Assembly (NCBI GenBank): GCA_964605235.1
Contig: CAZSBB010000043.1
Location: 1-54,751 of the forward strand
Length of the DNA: 54,751 bases
Origin: CAZSBB01 sp964605235
GTDB lineage: Bacteria > Planctomycetota > Phycisphaerae > Phycisphaerales > Phycisphaeraceae
Reading direction: 5' to 3'
Shown: positions 1 through 8,784 of the stretch, piece by piece
Numbering within the stretch: position 1 is the first letter of the stretch
Layout of the letters: each line of letters starts with the position of its first letter
The notes under the pieces: model-generated
What the model saw: only the letters and a program-made list of their open reading frames with translations
Database searches by the model: none
Told to the model about the DNA's origin: nothing
Translations under genes and position numbers: made by a program

Positions 1-53
1 GAATGGGAGCACCCCGGCTTGACTCGCGGCAGACTTTCATAGAAGCGACGGGA

Positions 54-142
54 AGGGCGCGTGGTCGCCCCAACGCACGCGCTTTTACTATGGACACATG
101 ACCACCCGGCGCTCTTCCCGTCGCTCACGCTTCCGGCTCGTT
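54..142. repeat. Family A hairpin repeat, copy 1 (left arm eroded)
   Basis: The right arm (117-142) carries the family core tcgctcacgcttccggctcg. The inner part of a left arm, agcgacggg at 54-62 followed by aagggcgcg, is the imperfect reverse complement of the sequence at about 109-128. The outer left arm seen in other copies is missing. The repeat lies directly upstream of the DUF1501 gene, so a start at 98 would translate repeat sequence. Confidence 0.65.
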
Positions 143-178
143 ATTGCTTGCGCTTACCAAACTCCTGGAGCCCCGCCC

Positions 179-1465
179 ATGCCGCGTAGTGCTTTTACCC
201 GCCGGGAATTTGTCCACGGTTCGCTGGCGCTGATGTCCACCATTCCCACCGTGCCCGGCTTCCTGCATCATTCAGCACTGGCGCTGGCGGCCCCCGGCGA
301 AACGCTGGGCAATCGTCCCGGCAAGCCCGATGACCGCATCCTCGTGGTGGTGCAGCTCTCGGGCGGGAATGACGGACTCAACACCGTCATTCCCGTGGGC
401 GATCCTGGCTACTACAAAGCGCGCCCCAGCATTGCGATTGCAGAGAAAGACGCCCTGACGCTGACGGAAACCGACGGCCTGGCGCTGCACCCGGCGCTGG
501 CGCCGCTCAGGCAGATGTATGACGACGGCCAGTGCGCCATCGTGCAGGGCGTGGGCTATCCCAATCCCAATCGCTCGCACTTCGCGTCCATGGACATCTG
601 GCACACCGGCGACACGCTCGGCGGGCGCGGCGTCGGCTGGGTCGGCGGGGCGATGGATGAACTGGCGCGAAAGCAACCCCAGCCCCTCGACGCCACCACC
701 TGCATTTGCCTCGGCCGCAGCGCGCCGCTGGCGGCCAACGGCAAACTGGTCAAACCTGTGGCGTTCGAAAATGCCCAGCTTTTCCGCTGGGTCGGCAGCG
801 ATCTGCATCCGCTGCTCGGGCCCGCCTATGACCAGATCAACCGCGCGGGCATCCTGCCTGAAGCCCAGGATGCCGCCGCCGGCGACCAGGCCGCTTTCGT
901 CATGCGCACCGCGCTGGATGCCCAGATCGCCAATGACCGCATCCGGGCCGCGGTCGCCAAAGGTCCGCAGACCAGCTTCCCCAGCAGTGGTCTGGCGAAC
1001 CAGCTCAAAATGGTGGCGGCGATGATCCGCGCCGAACTGCCCACCCGCGTGTACTACGTCGGCATGGGCGGTTTCGACACGCACGCCAACCAGTCCTTCA
1101 CTCAGCAGCGGCTGCTGAGCGAGTACGCCAGCGCGGTGCAGGCGTTTTACGCCGAGCTCAAAGCGCTGCGGCAGGATCAGCGCGTGCTCACGCTGACCTT
1201 CAGCGAATTCGGCCGACGCGTGCAGCAGAACGCATCGAACGGCACCGACCACGGCACCGCCGGCCCGGTGTTCCTCGCCGGCCCGATGGTGCAGCCGGGC
1301 GTGCATGGGGCGCGGCCGAGCCTCGGTTCACTCGACGACGGCGACCTGAAATACACCGTCGATTTCCGCACCATCTATGCCGCCATCCTCGACAATTGGA
1401 TGAAGATCGACAGCCAACCCGCCCTGCGCCAACGCTATCAGCCGGCGGCCGTGCTGCGGGCGTGA
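179..1465 (+). CDS. DUF1501 family secreted protein (sulfatase/alkaline-phosphatase-like fold)
   Basis: A 428-residue protein of the DUF1501 family, common in planctomycetes and usually exported by the Tat system. The N-terminus has a twin-arginine-like segment (TRREF at residues 7-11) followed by a hydrophobic stretch, as in Tat signals. Family hallmarks are VVVQLSGGNDGLNT near residue 60, the NRSHF segment, and GGFDTHANQ followed by TFSEFGRRV and GTDHGTAGP in the C-terminal half. The start at 179 has GGAG at 167-170. A longer frame from 98 is rejected because its first 27 residues translate a family A repeat. DUF1501 genes often neighbour DUF1553 or DUF1800 genes; none is visible here, though the upstream side is cut by the window. 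The biochemical function of the family is not established. Confidence 0.9.
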   Translation: MPRSAFTRREFVHGSLALMSTIPTVPGFLHHSALALAAPGETLGNRPGKPDDRILVVVQLSGGNDGLNTVIPVGDPGYYKARPSIAIAEKDALTLTETDGLALHPALAPLRQMYDDGQCAIVQGVGYPNPNRSHFASMDIWHTGDTLGGRGVGWVGGAMDELARKQPQPLDATTCICLGRSAPLAANGKLVKPVAFENAQLFRWVGSDLHPLLGPAYDQINRAGILPEAQDAAAGDQAAFVMRTALDAQIANDRIRAAVAKGPQTSFPSSGLANQLKMVAAMIRAELPTRVYYVGMGGFDTHANQSFTQQRLLSEYASAVQAFYAELKALRQDQRVLTLTFSEFGRRVQQNASNGTDHGTAGPVFLAGPMVQPGVHGARPSLGSLDDGDLKYTVDFRTIYAAILDNWMKIDSQPALRQRYQPAAVLRA

Positions 1466-1479
1466 GCAACCCCCATTAG

Positions 1480-1498
1480 CCCCCGGCTCTGCCGGGGG
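1480..1498. repeat. Family B GC-rich hairpin, copy 1
   Basis: A perfect 8-bp stem, CCCCCGGC and GCCGGGGG, around a TCT loop, preceded by ccatta. The same sequence with the same flank recurs at 10216-10234. It lies 15 bp after the DUF1501 stop and may also end transcription, but no T-tract follows. Confidence 0.75.
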
Positions 1499-1538
1499 AC
1501 CGAACCACCACCAACGCCGGGCGACACCCCTTGCTCCC

Positions 1539-1985
1539 TCACGGCGTCCGCGCGGGCGTGCGCGTCAATGCCGCCGCCACCAGCATGCTGCGGGTGAAGC
1601 CGGCGTCGCTGGGCACCGTGCGCAAGGCGGCGACCAGTTGGGCGTCCCGGCTGAGCGATTCCCGCGTAGGGACGGGAGCGGTTGCCGTTGATGTGATGAC
1701 GGTCGGCGCGGGCGCCGCGCGCGGGGCTGCCAGAAAGCCGGCGGTGAACGCCAGCGCGATCGCCGCCGCGTAGCGCAGCAGCGGTCGCCAGCTTCGGCGC
1801 ACCAGTGGCGTTGCGGATGCCGGCGACGTGACGCGCCACGTCTGCTCCACCAACCCCAGTGTCTGCCGCAGTTCCTGCACCTGTCGCGCCAGCGCGGGGT
1901 CGCGGCGCATCTGCTGTTCAAATGCGGCTCGCTCGTCAGCAGTCATTTCCCCCGCCAGGTAATCCGCCAGTTGTTCGTCGTGCAT
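1539..1985 (-). CDS. Putative anti-sigma factor, single-pass membrane protein
   Basis: A 148-residue protein starting MHDEQLADYLAGEMTADER, the usual opening of zinc-finger-like anti-sigma regulators with an acidic helical N-terminal domain. A hydrophobic segment near residues 74-92 (RYAAAIALAFTAGFLAAP) is one membrane pass, followed by an Ala/Pro/Thr-rich C-terminus. The HxxxCxxC zinc motif is absent, so this would be a non-zinc variant. It is the last gene of an operon behind an ECF sigma factor, the normal arrangement for a cognate anti-sigma. The ATG at 1985 has GGAG upstream; a longer reading runs into the family C repeat and is rejected. The role is inferred mainly from context. Confidence 0.7.
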   Translation of the reverse strand: MHDEQLADYLAGEMTADERAAFEQQMRRDPALARQVQELRQTLGLVEQTWRVTSPASATPLVRRSWRPLLRYAAAIALAFTAGFLAAPRAAPAPTVITSTATAPVPTRESLSRDAQLVAALRTVPSDAGFTRSMLVAAALTRTPARTP

Positions 1986-2014
1986 GGGAAGGCTCCGAAT
2001 ATCACGGTCTGCGC

Positions 2015-2079
2015 AGGTCCGGGCTCGCCCGGACATGGGGGCGTCCGTTGGTCATCGCTGTCCGGGCGAGCCCGGACCT
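2015..2079. repeat. Family C inverted repeat between sigma and anti-sigma genes
   Basis: Two 20-bp arms (2015-2034 and 2060-2079) are exact reverse complements, separated by 25 bp. Each arm is itself near-palindromic: GTCCGGGC-TC-GCCCGGAC. The outer end supplies the TAG stop codon of the sigma gene at 2078-2080. In the transcript this would form a very stable hairpin between the two reading frames. Confidence 0.85.
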
Positions 2080-2581
2080 ACATTTCCCGCCAGGTTGGTC
2101 CCAGGTGTTCGCGCAATTTGGTCAGGGCCCGCAGGTAGTGGGTTTTGACGGTGGGGATGGCGAGCCCCATCTGCTGGGCGATGCCAGCAAAGGTTTCCCC
2201 GCCGAGCACCTTGGCGCACAGCACTTGTCGTTGTGGTTCGGTCAGCTCCAGCAAAGCATGGGCGAGCGCTTGCCGCAGTTCGGTTCGCGCGACGGCATCG
2301 TCGGCGGGGCGGGCGGCTGCATCCTGCAGCGCGCCGGTGGGACGACGCTGACGCAGCAGGTCCAGGGCACGGTTGACGGTGACCTGCCGCAGCCACGCGC
2401 GCGCGTTGTCCAGCGGTTCGGCGGACGCGCGCTGAATCCAGCGCAGACTCACCTCCTGAGTCACATCCTCCGCGTCGGCGGCGTGCCCCAGAATGCGCCA
2501 CGCCCAGCCGAATACAGCCAGGCGATGCGCTTCAAAATCCTGTGGGTCAGCAGCAGTCATCGCGTGAACCCGTTCCTTCAC
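2078..2581 (-). CDS. ECF-type RNA polymerase sigma-70 family factor
   Basis: About 167 residues, the size of an ECF sigma factor. Region 2 is seen as FGWAWRILGHAADAEDVTQE, then DNARAWLRQVTVNRALDLLR. Region 4 has the helix-turn-helix ETFAGIAQQMGLAIPTVKTH followed by LRALTKLREHL. It would direct RNA polymerase to a small regulon when released by the anti-sigma encoded downstream. The GTG at 2581 overlaps the TGA of the upstream lipoprotein gene (GTGA), suggesting translational coupling. An alternative ATG at 2560 lacks a better ribosome site. The stop codon is part of the family C repeat. The signal sensed is not apparent. Confidence 0.87.
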   Translation of the reverse strand: MKERVHAMTAADPQDFEAHRLAVFGWAWRILGHAADAEDVTQEVSLRWIQRASAEPLDNARAWLRQVTVNRALDLLRQRRPTGALQDAAARPADDAVARTELRQALAHALLELTEPQRQVLCAKVLGGETFAGIAQQMGLAIPTVKTHYLRALTKLREHLGPTWREM

Positions 2582-3579
2582 GGCTGGTTCGGCACCAGCG
2601 AACTGGCGAGCAGTTCCACCTCGCGGTCGCAGAGCATCTGGCCGGTGAACTCCCAGACGCAGGCGCCATTCTCCAGTTTGCTGGCGTTGCTGCCCAGCAA
2701 TTTTCCGGGCAATTTGACCGTGATGCCATAAATCTGTCCCGTCTGGTCCGCGGTGATCTGATGTTCCGCCAGCGTCTGGGCGTGCAGCCGATCGAACGCT
2801 TCGCGCTGGGCTGCGGGCAGTTGCGCCAGCGCCTGGGTCAAAGCGGCGGCGATCTGCTGTTCGACCTGTTGCGTTGCCGCCAGCAGGGCCTGTTTTTGCT
2901 GCTCTGACTCGGGCGCCTGCAGCAGCGCCACCAGGCCCGGGGCGTCGACGGCTTGCGCGGCGTCAATAACCGCCTGATGGATGCGCAGCCACTGGTCCTG
3001 CGGCAGCGGCGGGTTCATGCGCAGCGCCGCCGGCCGCGCCAGGGCAAGCTTTTTCAGCGCTTCGGTCTGGGCATTGAAGCGCACCACCTGTTCCCACTGC
3101 TCGGCGGTAATCTGGGCGGGTTCCTGCTGGAGCGTCTTTTCCACGTCCTCCGCGCCGTCGCGCTTCTCGACGCCGGCGACAAACAGCCACGGCCGGGCGC
3201 GGTAGACCCGGCGGAAGTGATACACCGTGCCCTCGGGGCGCTGCTCCCGCGTCACCGTGGTGGGAAACGCCACGTAATGGGCATAGTTCGGGTCAGCGGG
3301 GTCGCCATCGCGCTGCGGCAACTCGGCGCCGGGCGCGAACCGCTGGGTGGCGATGACGTGATACTCCGTTTTGTTGTTGCGCTGCTCAACTTTTTCCCGC
3401 ACCGCCCAGCCGGCGGCGGCCACCGGGGTTCGGCCGGGCTTGAGTTCATCGCGGTTGTCGGTCGCGGTGGCGACTTCAATCGCCACGCTGCCGTCGGGTT
3501 CCACGGTGATGGTTTCCTCACGTTTGAGGCAGCCGGTCAGCAACAGGCACAGCAGCAACAGGCCGATGGTCGATTTCAT
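2578..3579 (-). CDS. Hypothetical lipoprotein, first gene of the sigma operon
   Basis: A 333-residue protein with a clear type II signal peptide: MKSTIG, a Leu-rich core, and lipobox LLTGC with Cys at residue 17. The mature part begins KREETITVEPDG and is otherwise soluble. The central and C-terminal thirds are Ala/Gln-rich and predicted helical (EQQIAAALTQALAQLPAAQRE). I do not recognise a named family. It is the first gene of an operon with an ECF sigma and its putative anti-sigma, overlapping the sigma start by 4 bp. It may be the target or a sensor of that system; this is inference only. GGGAG lies 9 bp before the ATG. Confidence 0.75.
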   Translation of the reverse strand: MKSTIGLLLLCLLLTGCLKREETITVEPDGSVAIEVATATDNRDELKPGRTPVAAAGWAVREKVEQRNNKTEYHVIATQRFAPGAELPQRDGDPADPNYAHYVAFPTTVTREQRPEGTVYHFRRVYRARPWLFVAGVEKRDGAEDVEKTLQQEPAQITAEQWEQVVRFNAQTEALKKLALARPAALRMNPPLPQDQWLRIHQAVIDAAQAVDAPGLVALLQAPESEQQKQALLAATQQVEQQIAAALTQALAQLPAAQREAFDRLHAQTLAEHQITADQTGQIYGITVKLPGKLLGSNASKLENGACVWEFTGQMLCDREVELLASSLVPNQP

Positions 3580-3723
3580 GAGGAATGCTCCCTGCGGTTA
3601 TGGTGTCCGCATACGCGCGGCGTCTGCAAGTATTGACGCAGCATCGCCCGCTTTGGATGACCACGGCCGGCGGAAAAATTTTTCTTGCCCGGTGAAAACC
3701 CCGATGTTGCAGGCGGTATGCCG

Positions 3724-4899
3724 ATGACTCATGCCCCACCCACCATCGCCCATGTGCTGCATCGGCTCGACTATGCCGGGGCGGAAGTGCTGGCGGCGGC
3801 GCTGGCGCGGCAGTTGCGCGGCGAATACCGCTGGCTGTTTCTCTGTCTCGACGCCGGCGGCCCGCTGGGCGACGCGCTGCAAAGCGAAGGCTTTGAAGTG
3901 ATCGTGCTGAATCGCAAGCCGGGGCTGGACTGGCGCGTCGCCCGGCAAATGGCGCAGTGCTGTGACGAGAACCGCATCGACCTGCTGCACGCCCACCAGT
4001 ACACGCCGTTTTTTTATGCGGCCGTGGGGCGCTGGCTGCCCGGCGGCGGCCGACGCCCCCGCCCCCGCCCCCGCCCCCGGATGCTGTTCACCGAGCATGG
4101 GCGACATTATCCCGATCAGCGCCGGCTCAAGCGCGTGCTGGCGAATCAACTGTTGCTGCGGCGCGGCGATGCCGTCACCGCGGTGGGACAGTTCGTCAAG
4201 GATGCCCTGGTCCGCAACGAAGGCATCGCGGCGGGGCGAATTGAAGTGATCCACAACGGCATCGACCCCCAACCCTTCGCACAGCTCGACACGCCGGCCA
4301 CCCGGGCGCAGGTGCGCGCGGAGCTGGGTTTGACGCCAGCGCAAAGCGTGTGGCTGCAGGTGGCGCGGTTTCATCCGGTCAAGGACCATGGCACCGCCCT
4401 GCGCGCGCTGGCACAGGTGCAACGGGACTGGACTCAGCAGGGTCAGCCGGCGCCGGTGCTGCTGCTGGCGGGCGATGGCGGCGAGCGGCAACGCATGGAG
4501 CAATTGGCGGATGAGCTGGGCGTGCGCGCCCAGGTGCGGTTTCTGGGCGTGCGCACGGATATCCCGCGCTTGATGGCGGCGGCGGACGGGTTTGTGCTGT
4601 CGAGCTTGAGCGAGGGGTTGTCCGTCACGCTGCTGGAAGCGATGGCCAGCGGTTTGCCGATTGTCGCCACGCAGGTCGGCGGAAATGGCGAAGCGGTGCT
4701 GCATGAGCGGACGGGTCTGCTCAGCGGACGCGGAGATCATGCAATGCTGGCGACGAACTGGCTGCGCTTGGCGCGGGATGCGGACTTGCGGCAGACCTAT
4801 GGCGCTGCGGGTCGCGCCCGGCTGCACGAGCATTTCACGCAGGCCCGGATGCACGGGTTGTACGCCCAGTGTTACGCGCGGCTGCTCCATCCCCGCTGA
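3724..4899 (+). CDS. GT4-family glycosyltransferase
   Basis: A 391-residue retaining glycosyltransferase of the GT-B fold, family 4. The N-terminal acceptor domain begins IAHVLHRLDYAGAEVLAAAL, with the usual GGAE-like loop. The C-terminal nucleotide-sugar domain includes VARFHPVKDH and the EX7E motif in SEGLSVTLLEAMASGLP. It would add a sugar from an activated donor to an envelope or exopolysaccharide acceptor; the substrate cannot be read from sequence. The ATG at 3724 is preferred over ATG 3718 and TTG 3685 because AGGCGG at 3711-3716 is correctly spaced. Near residues 110-119 an in-frame CCCCCG repeat encodes alternating Arg-Pro (RRPRPRPRPR), an apparent low-complexity insertion just before the conserved FTEHGRHYP segment. 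Confidence 0.88.
   Translation: MTHAPPTIAHVLHRLDYAGAEVLAAALARQLRGEYRWLFLCLDAGGPLGDALQSEGFEVIVLNRKPGLDWRVARQMAQCCDENRIDLLHAHQYTPFFYAAVGRWLPGGGRRPRPRPRPRMLFTEHGRHYPDQRRLKRVLANQLLLRRGDAVTAVGQFVKDALVRNEGIAAGRIEVIHNGIDPQPFAQLDTPATRAQVRAELGLTPAQSVWLQVARFHPVKDHGTALRALAQVQRDWTQQGQPAPVLLLAGDGGERQRMEQLADELGVRAQVRFLGVRTDIPRLMAAADGFVLSSLSEGLSVTLLEAMASGLPIVATQVGGNGEAVLHERTGLLSGRGDHAMLATNWLRLARDADLRQTYGAAGRARLHEHFTQARMHGLYAQCYARLLHPR
4054..4080. repeat. In-frame (CCCCCG)n simple repeat in the GT4 gene
   Basis: Four consecutive six-base units of CCCCCG type encode Arg-Pro dipeptides inside the glycosyltransferase. This resembles the GGGGGC tracts found at other gene ends in the window (for example 4963-4978 and 50668-50680). 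Confidence 0.8.
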
Positions 4900-4917
4900 G
4901 TCGGGGTCGCCCTGGGA

Positions 4918-6432
4918 TTACTTCTGCGGGTTCCGGGGGCTCCGGGGGTTCCGGGGACTCCGGGGGCGGGGGCGGGGGTTGAGGCGATAGGTCCAGCGGA
5001 AGATTTCGCCGGCGACCCGGCCGGGGTTGAGCATGGCCTGGCGCACGTTGGCGTAGATGCTGGTCGCCATGTACGCCACCGCCGCGCGGGTGGCGAAAGC
5101 CGCCGGCTCATCGAGTCGCAGCGCCAGCAGACCCGCCGCCAGCCGGAGCACCGCGGAGCCGAGGAAGATCAGGCTGTGGTAGGTGAAGACGAAGTCGGTG
5201 CCGGGCCAGTGCCAGCGCCAATCACCCAGCTTGGCCGCCACCAGCGCCGCCAGCAAGCCTGAGACCGCGCCGCCGAGCGCGTTGGCCATGCTGTTGAGGG
5301 CGACGTAGTTGGTGCCGCCGGCGCGGTGGGTTTGGCCATCCCGGCCGCGGGTTGGGGCGGAGATGCCCAGCAGGATGTTGAAGTTGGCGACATCGACCCC
5401 GGGCCAGGCCGCCACGGAGAGGATGATGGCGATGTAGGGCAGCCAGATGGCGTTGGGGGTGGCGAACACCCACGCCACCGGCGCCACCACCGACAGCAGC
5501 AGGCAGGTCGCCAGCACCGGCCGTTTGCCCACGCGGTCGATCAGTCGGCCCCACAGCGGGTAGGACGCCGCCATGACCACCAGCGGCAGGGCGAGCAGGA
5601 AGAGGTTCGCTTTTTGGTTGCTCATGCCCAGCACGTCGAAGCAGAAGAGCCAGATGTACTGCCCGATGGCGCTGATGCCGGTCATGAGCAGGAAGTTCAT
5701 CAGCAGGTAGCGGCGGAAATTGCGCTGGCCCAGCGGGGCGAGCAGCAGTCGCCAGCCGATGCGCTGGCGCGCCGGCCGTTCGTGAGCATCGGGCAACCAG
5801 GCGAAGCAGAGGATGTCCAGGACGCCCAGCAAACCGGAACCGGCGACGATGGCGCTGGTCAGGCGCAGCAGCGCCAGGCGGTGGGCGTCGCCGGCGTGCT
5901 GTTCGACCTGGTCCAGGGCGTAGCCGATGAGCAGGGTGGTGATCAGACCCAGGCTCATGCCGATGCGGTTGCGGACGCCGAAGTATCGGCCGCGCACGCG
6001 GTGGGGGATGACATCCGCCATCCAGTTGAGCCAGGCGGGGGCGGAGATGTTCAACCCGATCCAGCCGAGCATCAGGAGCCCGATCATGAGTTGCCACCAC
6101 CAGCGCTGGGCGTCGGGGAGCGCCCAGGGGATCAGCGCCGCCGCCACCCAGGCGAGGCGCCCCAGCACGGCGGTGACGAGGAACAGTCGCCGCCGATGAC
6201 CAAAGCGCTCGAGCAGCAGGCTGGTGGGCAACTGCACCAGCGCCGCCAGTTGCGGCAGCGCCGCCAGCAGGCCAAAAGCCCACGCCGGCGTCCCCAGGCA
6301 CTGGGCGAAGCGCGTCATGGCGGCGCCGTTGATGCTCCATTGCCAGATCGAGCCGAAGAACCACGCGATCAGGATCAGGCGCAGGGCGTTGCGGGTGGTG
6401 GTGGCGGTAGGGGTGACCAGGGGGGCGTTCAT
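4918..6432 (-). CDS. Major facilitator superfamily transporter
   Basis: A 504-residue polytopic membrane protein with about twelve hydrophobic segments in two halves. The MFS loop 2-3 signature appears as LLERFGHRRRLF, and the equivalent C-half loop as LWGRLIDRVGKRP. It probably moves a small solute by proton coupling; the substrate is unknown. The start at 6432 gives MNAPLVTPTATTTRNALRLI; the 25 residues available upstream are basic and unlikely. The last 20 or so residues are a repeat-derived Pro/Arg/Ser/Asn tail (PRPRPRSPRNPRSPRN) from a G-rich simple repeat on the opposite strand, outside the membrane core. It is convergent with the GT4 gene, 18 bp apart, so linked function is not implied. 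Confidence 0.87.
   Translation of the reverse strand: MNAPLVTPTATTTRNALRLILIAWFFGSIWQWSINGAAMTRFAQCLGTPAWAFGLLAALPQLAALVQLPTSLLLERFGHRRRLFLVTAVLGRLAWVAAALIPWALPDAQRWWWQLMIGLLMLGWIGLNISAPAWLNWMADVIPHRVRGRYFGVRNRIGMSLGLITTLLIGYALDQVEQHAGDAHRLALLRLTSAIVAGSGLLGVLDILCFAWLPDAHERPARQRIGWRLLLAPLGQRNFRRYLLMNFLLMTGISAIGQYIWLFCFDVLGMSNQKANLFLLALPLVVMAASYPLWGRLIDRVGKRPVLATCLLLSVVAPVAWVFATPNAIWLPYIAIILSVAAWPGVDVANFNILLGISAPTRGRDGQTHRAGGTNYVALNSMANALGGAVSGLLAALVAAKLGDWRWHWPGTDFVFTYHSLIFLGSAVLRLAAGLLALRLDEPAAFATRAAVAYMATSIYANVRQAMLNPGRVAGEIFRWTYRLNPRPRPRSPRNPRSPRNPQK
4927..4980. repeat. G-rich simple repeat (CCGGGG units), site 1
   Basis: On the plus strand, runs of four to five G recur every 9-12 bp as ttccggggg, ctccggggg and actccggggg, ending in gggggcgggggcggggg. 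The tract covers the 3' end of the MFS reading frame and encodes its Pro-rich tail. Its G-runs could form a quadruplex on the plus strand. Confidence 0.85.
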
Positions 6433-6671
6433 GGGCAAGCCGCGAAACGTAGTGCCGCACCGGCGCGGCAGGAGAAACCTGCAATGGAGGGCTGCCGCGG
6501 GCGACACGACAGAACGCTGGCCGCCGTCCGCGCCAACTCCAGGCCAACCGGACAGCGGCCCTCAGGGCGGCGGGACCAAAACGTCACAGTGTACCGTCGC
6601 CTTGACCGCAACAGGGCCCACGCGCGGGCGATCTTCGCGCGGGGGTTCGTCCCTTTCCCGCCCGAAACCGG

Positions 6672-6677
6672 TATACT
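6672..6677 (+). promoter_or_regulatory. Possible -10 element (TATACT) before the chaperone gene
   Basis: TATACT lies 40 bp before the ATG at 6718 in an otherwise GC-rich region. No convincing -35 hexamer sits 16-18 bp upstream (TTCGTC at 6646 is 20 bp away), so confidence is low. Confidence 0.3.
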
Positions 6678-6717
6678 TCCCTCCTGCGCTGTTTCCGCGC
6701 CCTGGGAGCGTCGTCTC

Positions 6718-8757
6718 ATGCTCAAATGGTTTCGGCTGTACAACAAATGGATTCTCGCCGTCGGCGGCTCGCTGCTGATGGTCGCTTTCCTCATCACCGG
6801 CCCGATGCTTGATCTGTTTCGGCCGGATCCGACTCGGGAAGTCATCGGCCATCTGGGCGAGCGCGAGATTCGCCGCCTCGACCAGAACCAGGCCGCCAGC
6901 CAACTGGCGATCCTGGGCTACGTCAACCCGCTGCTGGACCAGATGGCGCCGCAGGAAGCCCTGACCTGGCTGCTCATGCTCGAGGAAGCCCAGCAGATGG
7001 GCGTCTCCGCCAGCATTTATGAAGCCAAGGAAATCGCCGCCATCCTCGGCCTGTCCGATGCCGACCTCAAACGCATCGCCCGCGACCACGGCTTCACCTT
7101 CGAGGACCTCGTCGAAGCCCTCCGCGCCTGGTGCACCGTGCAGACCTACAAAGAACTCCTGCTCGGTTCCGAACATGAGGCCGTCGGCCTGCGCCTCAAT
7201 GAACTGAACAACCTCGTCAGCCAGTTCCAGCAGATCGGCCAACAGCAGCCGTTCATGCGCCAGTACTACCTGGCGATGCTCTACCAGCAGATGGAGCGTT
7301 TGTCGCTGGGCAAGCCCCGCGCCAGCGAACCGCTGCTCGAACGCTTTGTCAGCGATCAGCAGGCGAATGTGAAAATCGGCGTGGCGCCGGTGCCCGCCGA
7401 CTTCTACCTCGACAAAGTTGCCGACCCCACCGAACAACAGATCAAAGACCTCTACGAGCAGTATCAGGATCAACTGCCCGGCCAGAGCAAGCCCTACGGC
7501 TTCGGTTATCGCTTCCCGCGCCGGCTGAAGCTCGAATATCTCGCCATTCCCTTCGATCAGGTCAAGGCGACCATTCGCATCAACGAAAGCGATGCCATCG
7601 CCCAGTACACCCGCACCAAGGCGCAGTACGAAATCGCCCCGACCCCGCCGGCGGCGAAACCTGAAGGCGATGCCGCCGCCCCCGCAACGCCTGCGGAAAA
7701 GCAGTACCGGCCGTATGACGAAGTCCGCAGCCAGATCATCGATCAGCTGCGCACGGAAAAAGCCCAGGAACTCGCCGAGCGCATGATCAAGACCGCCCAG
7801 GCGATGCTGGTGGAGAATGCCCGCCACCTCGAGCAGACCGCCGAGGGGTACCGCACCGTCACCGACAGTTTCGTGCCGCGCCCGCTGGAGGAGATTGCCG
7901 CCCAGCTGCAGGAACAGTTCAAGGTGCAGCCGACGGTGGCGCGCCATGAAAACGGCTGGCTCACCGGCGACCTGCTGGCGACGCTGCCGGGCATCGGTTC
8001 GTCCTCCATCGCGGGCAAGCGCAACTTCGCGTTTGTGGATTACATGCTCAGTTGCCGGGAGCTGGAACCTGCCGACGACAATCCGCTGGCGACCTTGCGT
8101 CTGCAAGCCAAGCTGCCGAGCCTGCCGTTGCAGAGCTTCGATGATTCGCGCTATCTGGTGCGTGTGCTTGCCGCCGAGCCGGAGCGGGCCCCGCTGTCGC
8201 TCGATGAAGTGCGCCACGCCGTCGCCCAGGACGCCCGGCGGCTGGCGGCATACCAGTACGCCAAAGGTCAGATGGAATACTGGACCAATCGGCTCAAGCA
8301 GGATTCGCTGCTGGTGCTCTCGCAGGAAGTCAAGAGCAACCTGAGCCAGCCGGCGGCGTTCCCCCGGCGTGAGGTGACCTTCGGCCGGATTGAAGTGCCG
8401 CAGGTTGACCCGGTCGGTCAGAACGCCCAGTTTGTCGATGCGGTCTTCGATCTGGCGGAGGTCATCGCCGCCCAGGGCACCGGCACGCTCGAAGGCATCT
8501 CCCCCGACAAACGCTCGGGCGTGGTGGCGGTGGATGCGAAGCTGAGTTTGTACCTGGTGCGCGTCGATGCGTTCAACGCCATCAAGGAAAGCGATTACCG
8601 CCGGGTCGCGGGTTTCCCGCAGGTCGCCAGCTGGCTCCAGCAGGCGCTGCTGTCGGAGCTGGAGCAGGACCCGTTCAGCCTGGAAGCCTTGAGCACGCGA
8701 TTAGGTTACCGCAGCGTCTCCGAACCGCAGGCGGAACCGGCACAAAACGCGGGATGA
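6718..8757 (+). CDS. PpiD/SurA-like membrane-anchored periplasmic chaperone protein
   Basis: A 679-residue protein with a single N-terminal membrane anchor (residues about 9-27) after MLKWFRLYNK, an opening typical of PpiD-like proteins. A long helical SurA-N-like region follows, then PTEQQIKDLYEQYQD and FPRRLKLEYLAIPFDQV, a pattern found next to PpiC-type modules. I see no intact parvulin active-site signature, so it may be a chaperone rather than an active prolyl isomerase. A low-complexity Pro/Ala stretch lies near residues 304-325. GGGAG at 6704-6708 supports the ATG at 6718. The same frame stays open 464 codons upstream, antisense to the MFS gene; that part is not coding. It may be co-transcribed with mqnC, which starts 27 bp downstream. 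Confidence 0.82.
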   Translation: MLKWFRLYNKWILAVGGSLLMVAFLITGPMLDLFRPDPTREVIGHLGEREIRRLDQNQAASQLAILGYVNPLLDQMAPQEALTWLLMLEEAQQMGVSASIYEAKEIAAILGLSDADLKRIARDHGFTFEDLVEALRAWCTVQTYKELLLGSEHEAVGLRLNELNNLVSQFQQIGQQQPFMRQYYLAMLYQQMERLSLGKPRASEPLLERFVSDQQANVKIGVAPVPADFYLDKVADPTEQQIKDLYEQYQDQLPGQSKPYGFGYRFPRRLKLEYLAIPFDQVKATIRINESDAIAQYTRTKAQYEIAPTPPAAKPEGDAAAPATPAEKQYRPYDEVRSQIIDQLRTEKAQELAERMIKTAQAMLVENARHLEQTAEGYRTVTDSFVPRPLEEIAAQLQEQFKVQPTVARHENGWLTGDLLATLPGIGSSSIAGKRNFAFVDYMLSCRELEPADDNPLATLRLQAKLPSLPLQSFDDSRYLVRVLAAEPERAPLSLDEVRHAVAQDARRLAAYQYAKGQMEYWTNRLKQDSLLVLSQEVKSNLSQPAAFPRREVTFGRIEVPQVDPVGQNAQFVDAVFDLAEVIAAQGTGTLEGISPDKRSGVVAVDAKLSLYLVRVDAFNAIKESDYRRVAGFPQVASWLQQALLSELEQDPFSLEALSTRLGYRSVSEPQAEPAQNAG

Positions 8758-8784
8758 GTCGGGCGCTGCGTCTGGGAGTTGGGC

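Noticed and set aside
5326..6717. A 464-codon upstream extension of the chaperone frame, antisense to the MFS gene
   Set aside because: The composition (Gln/His/Arg/Gly-rich) is that of an antisense shadow in GC-rich DNA; a good ribosome site and typical PpiD-like start are at 6718.
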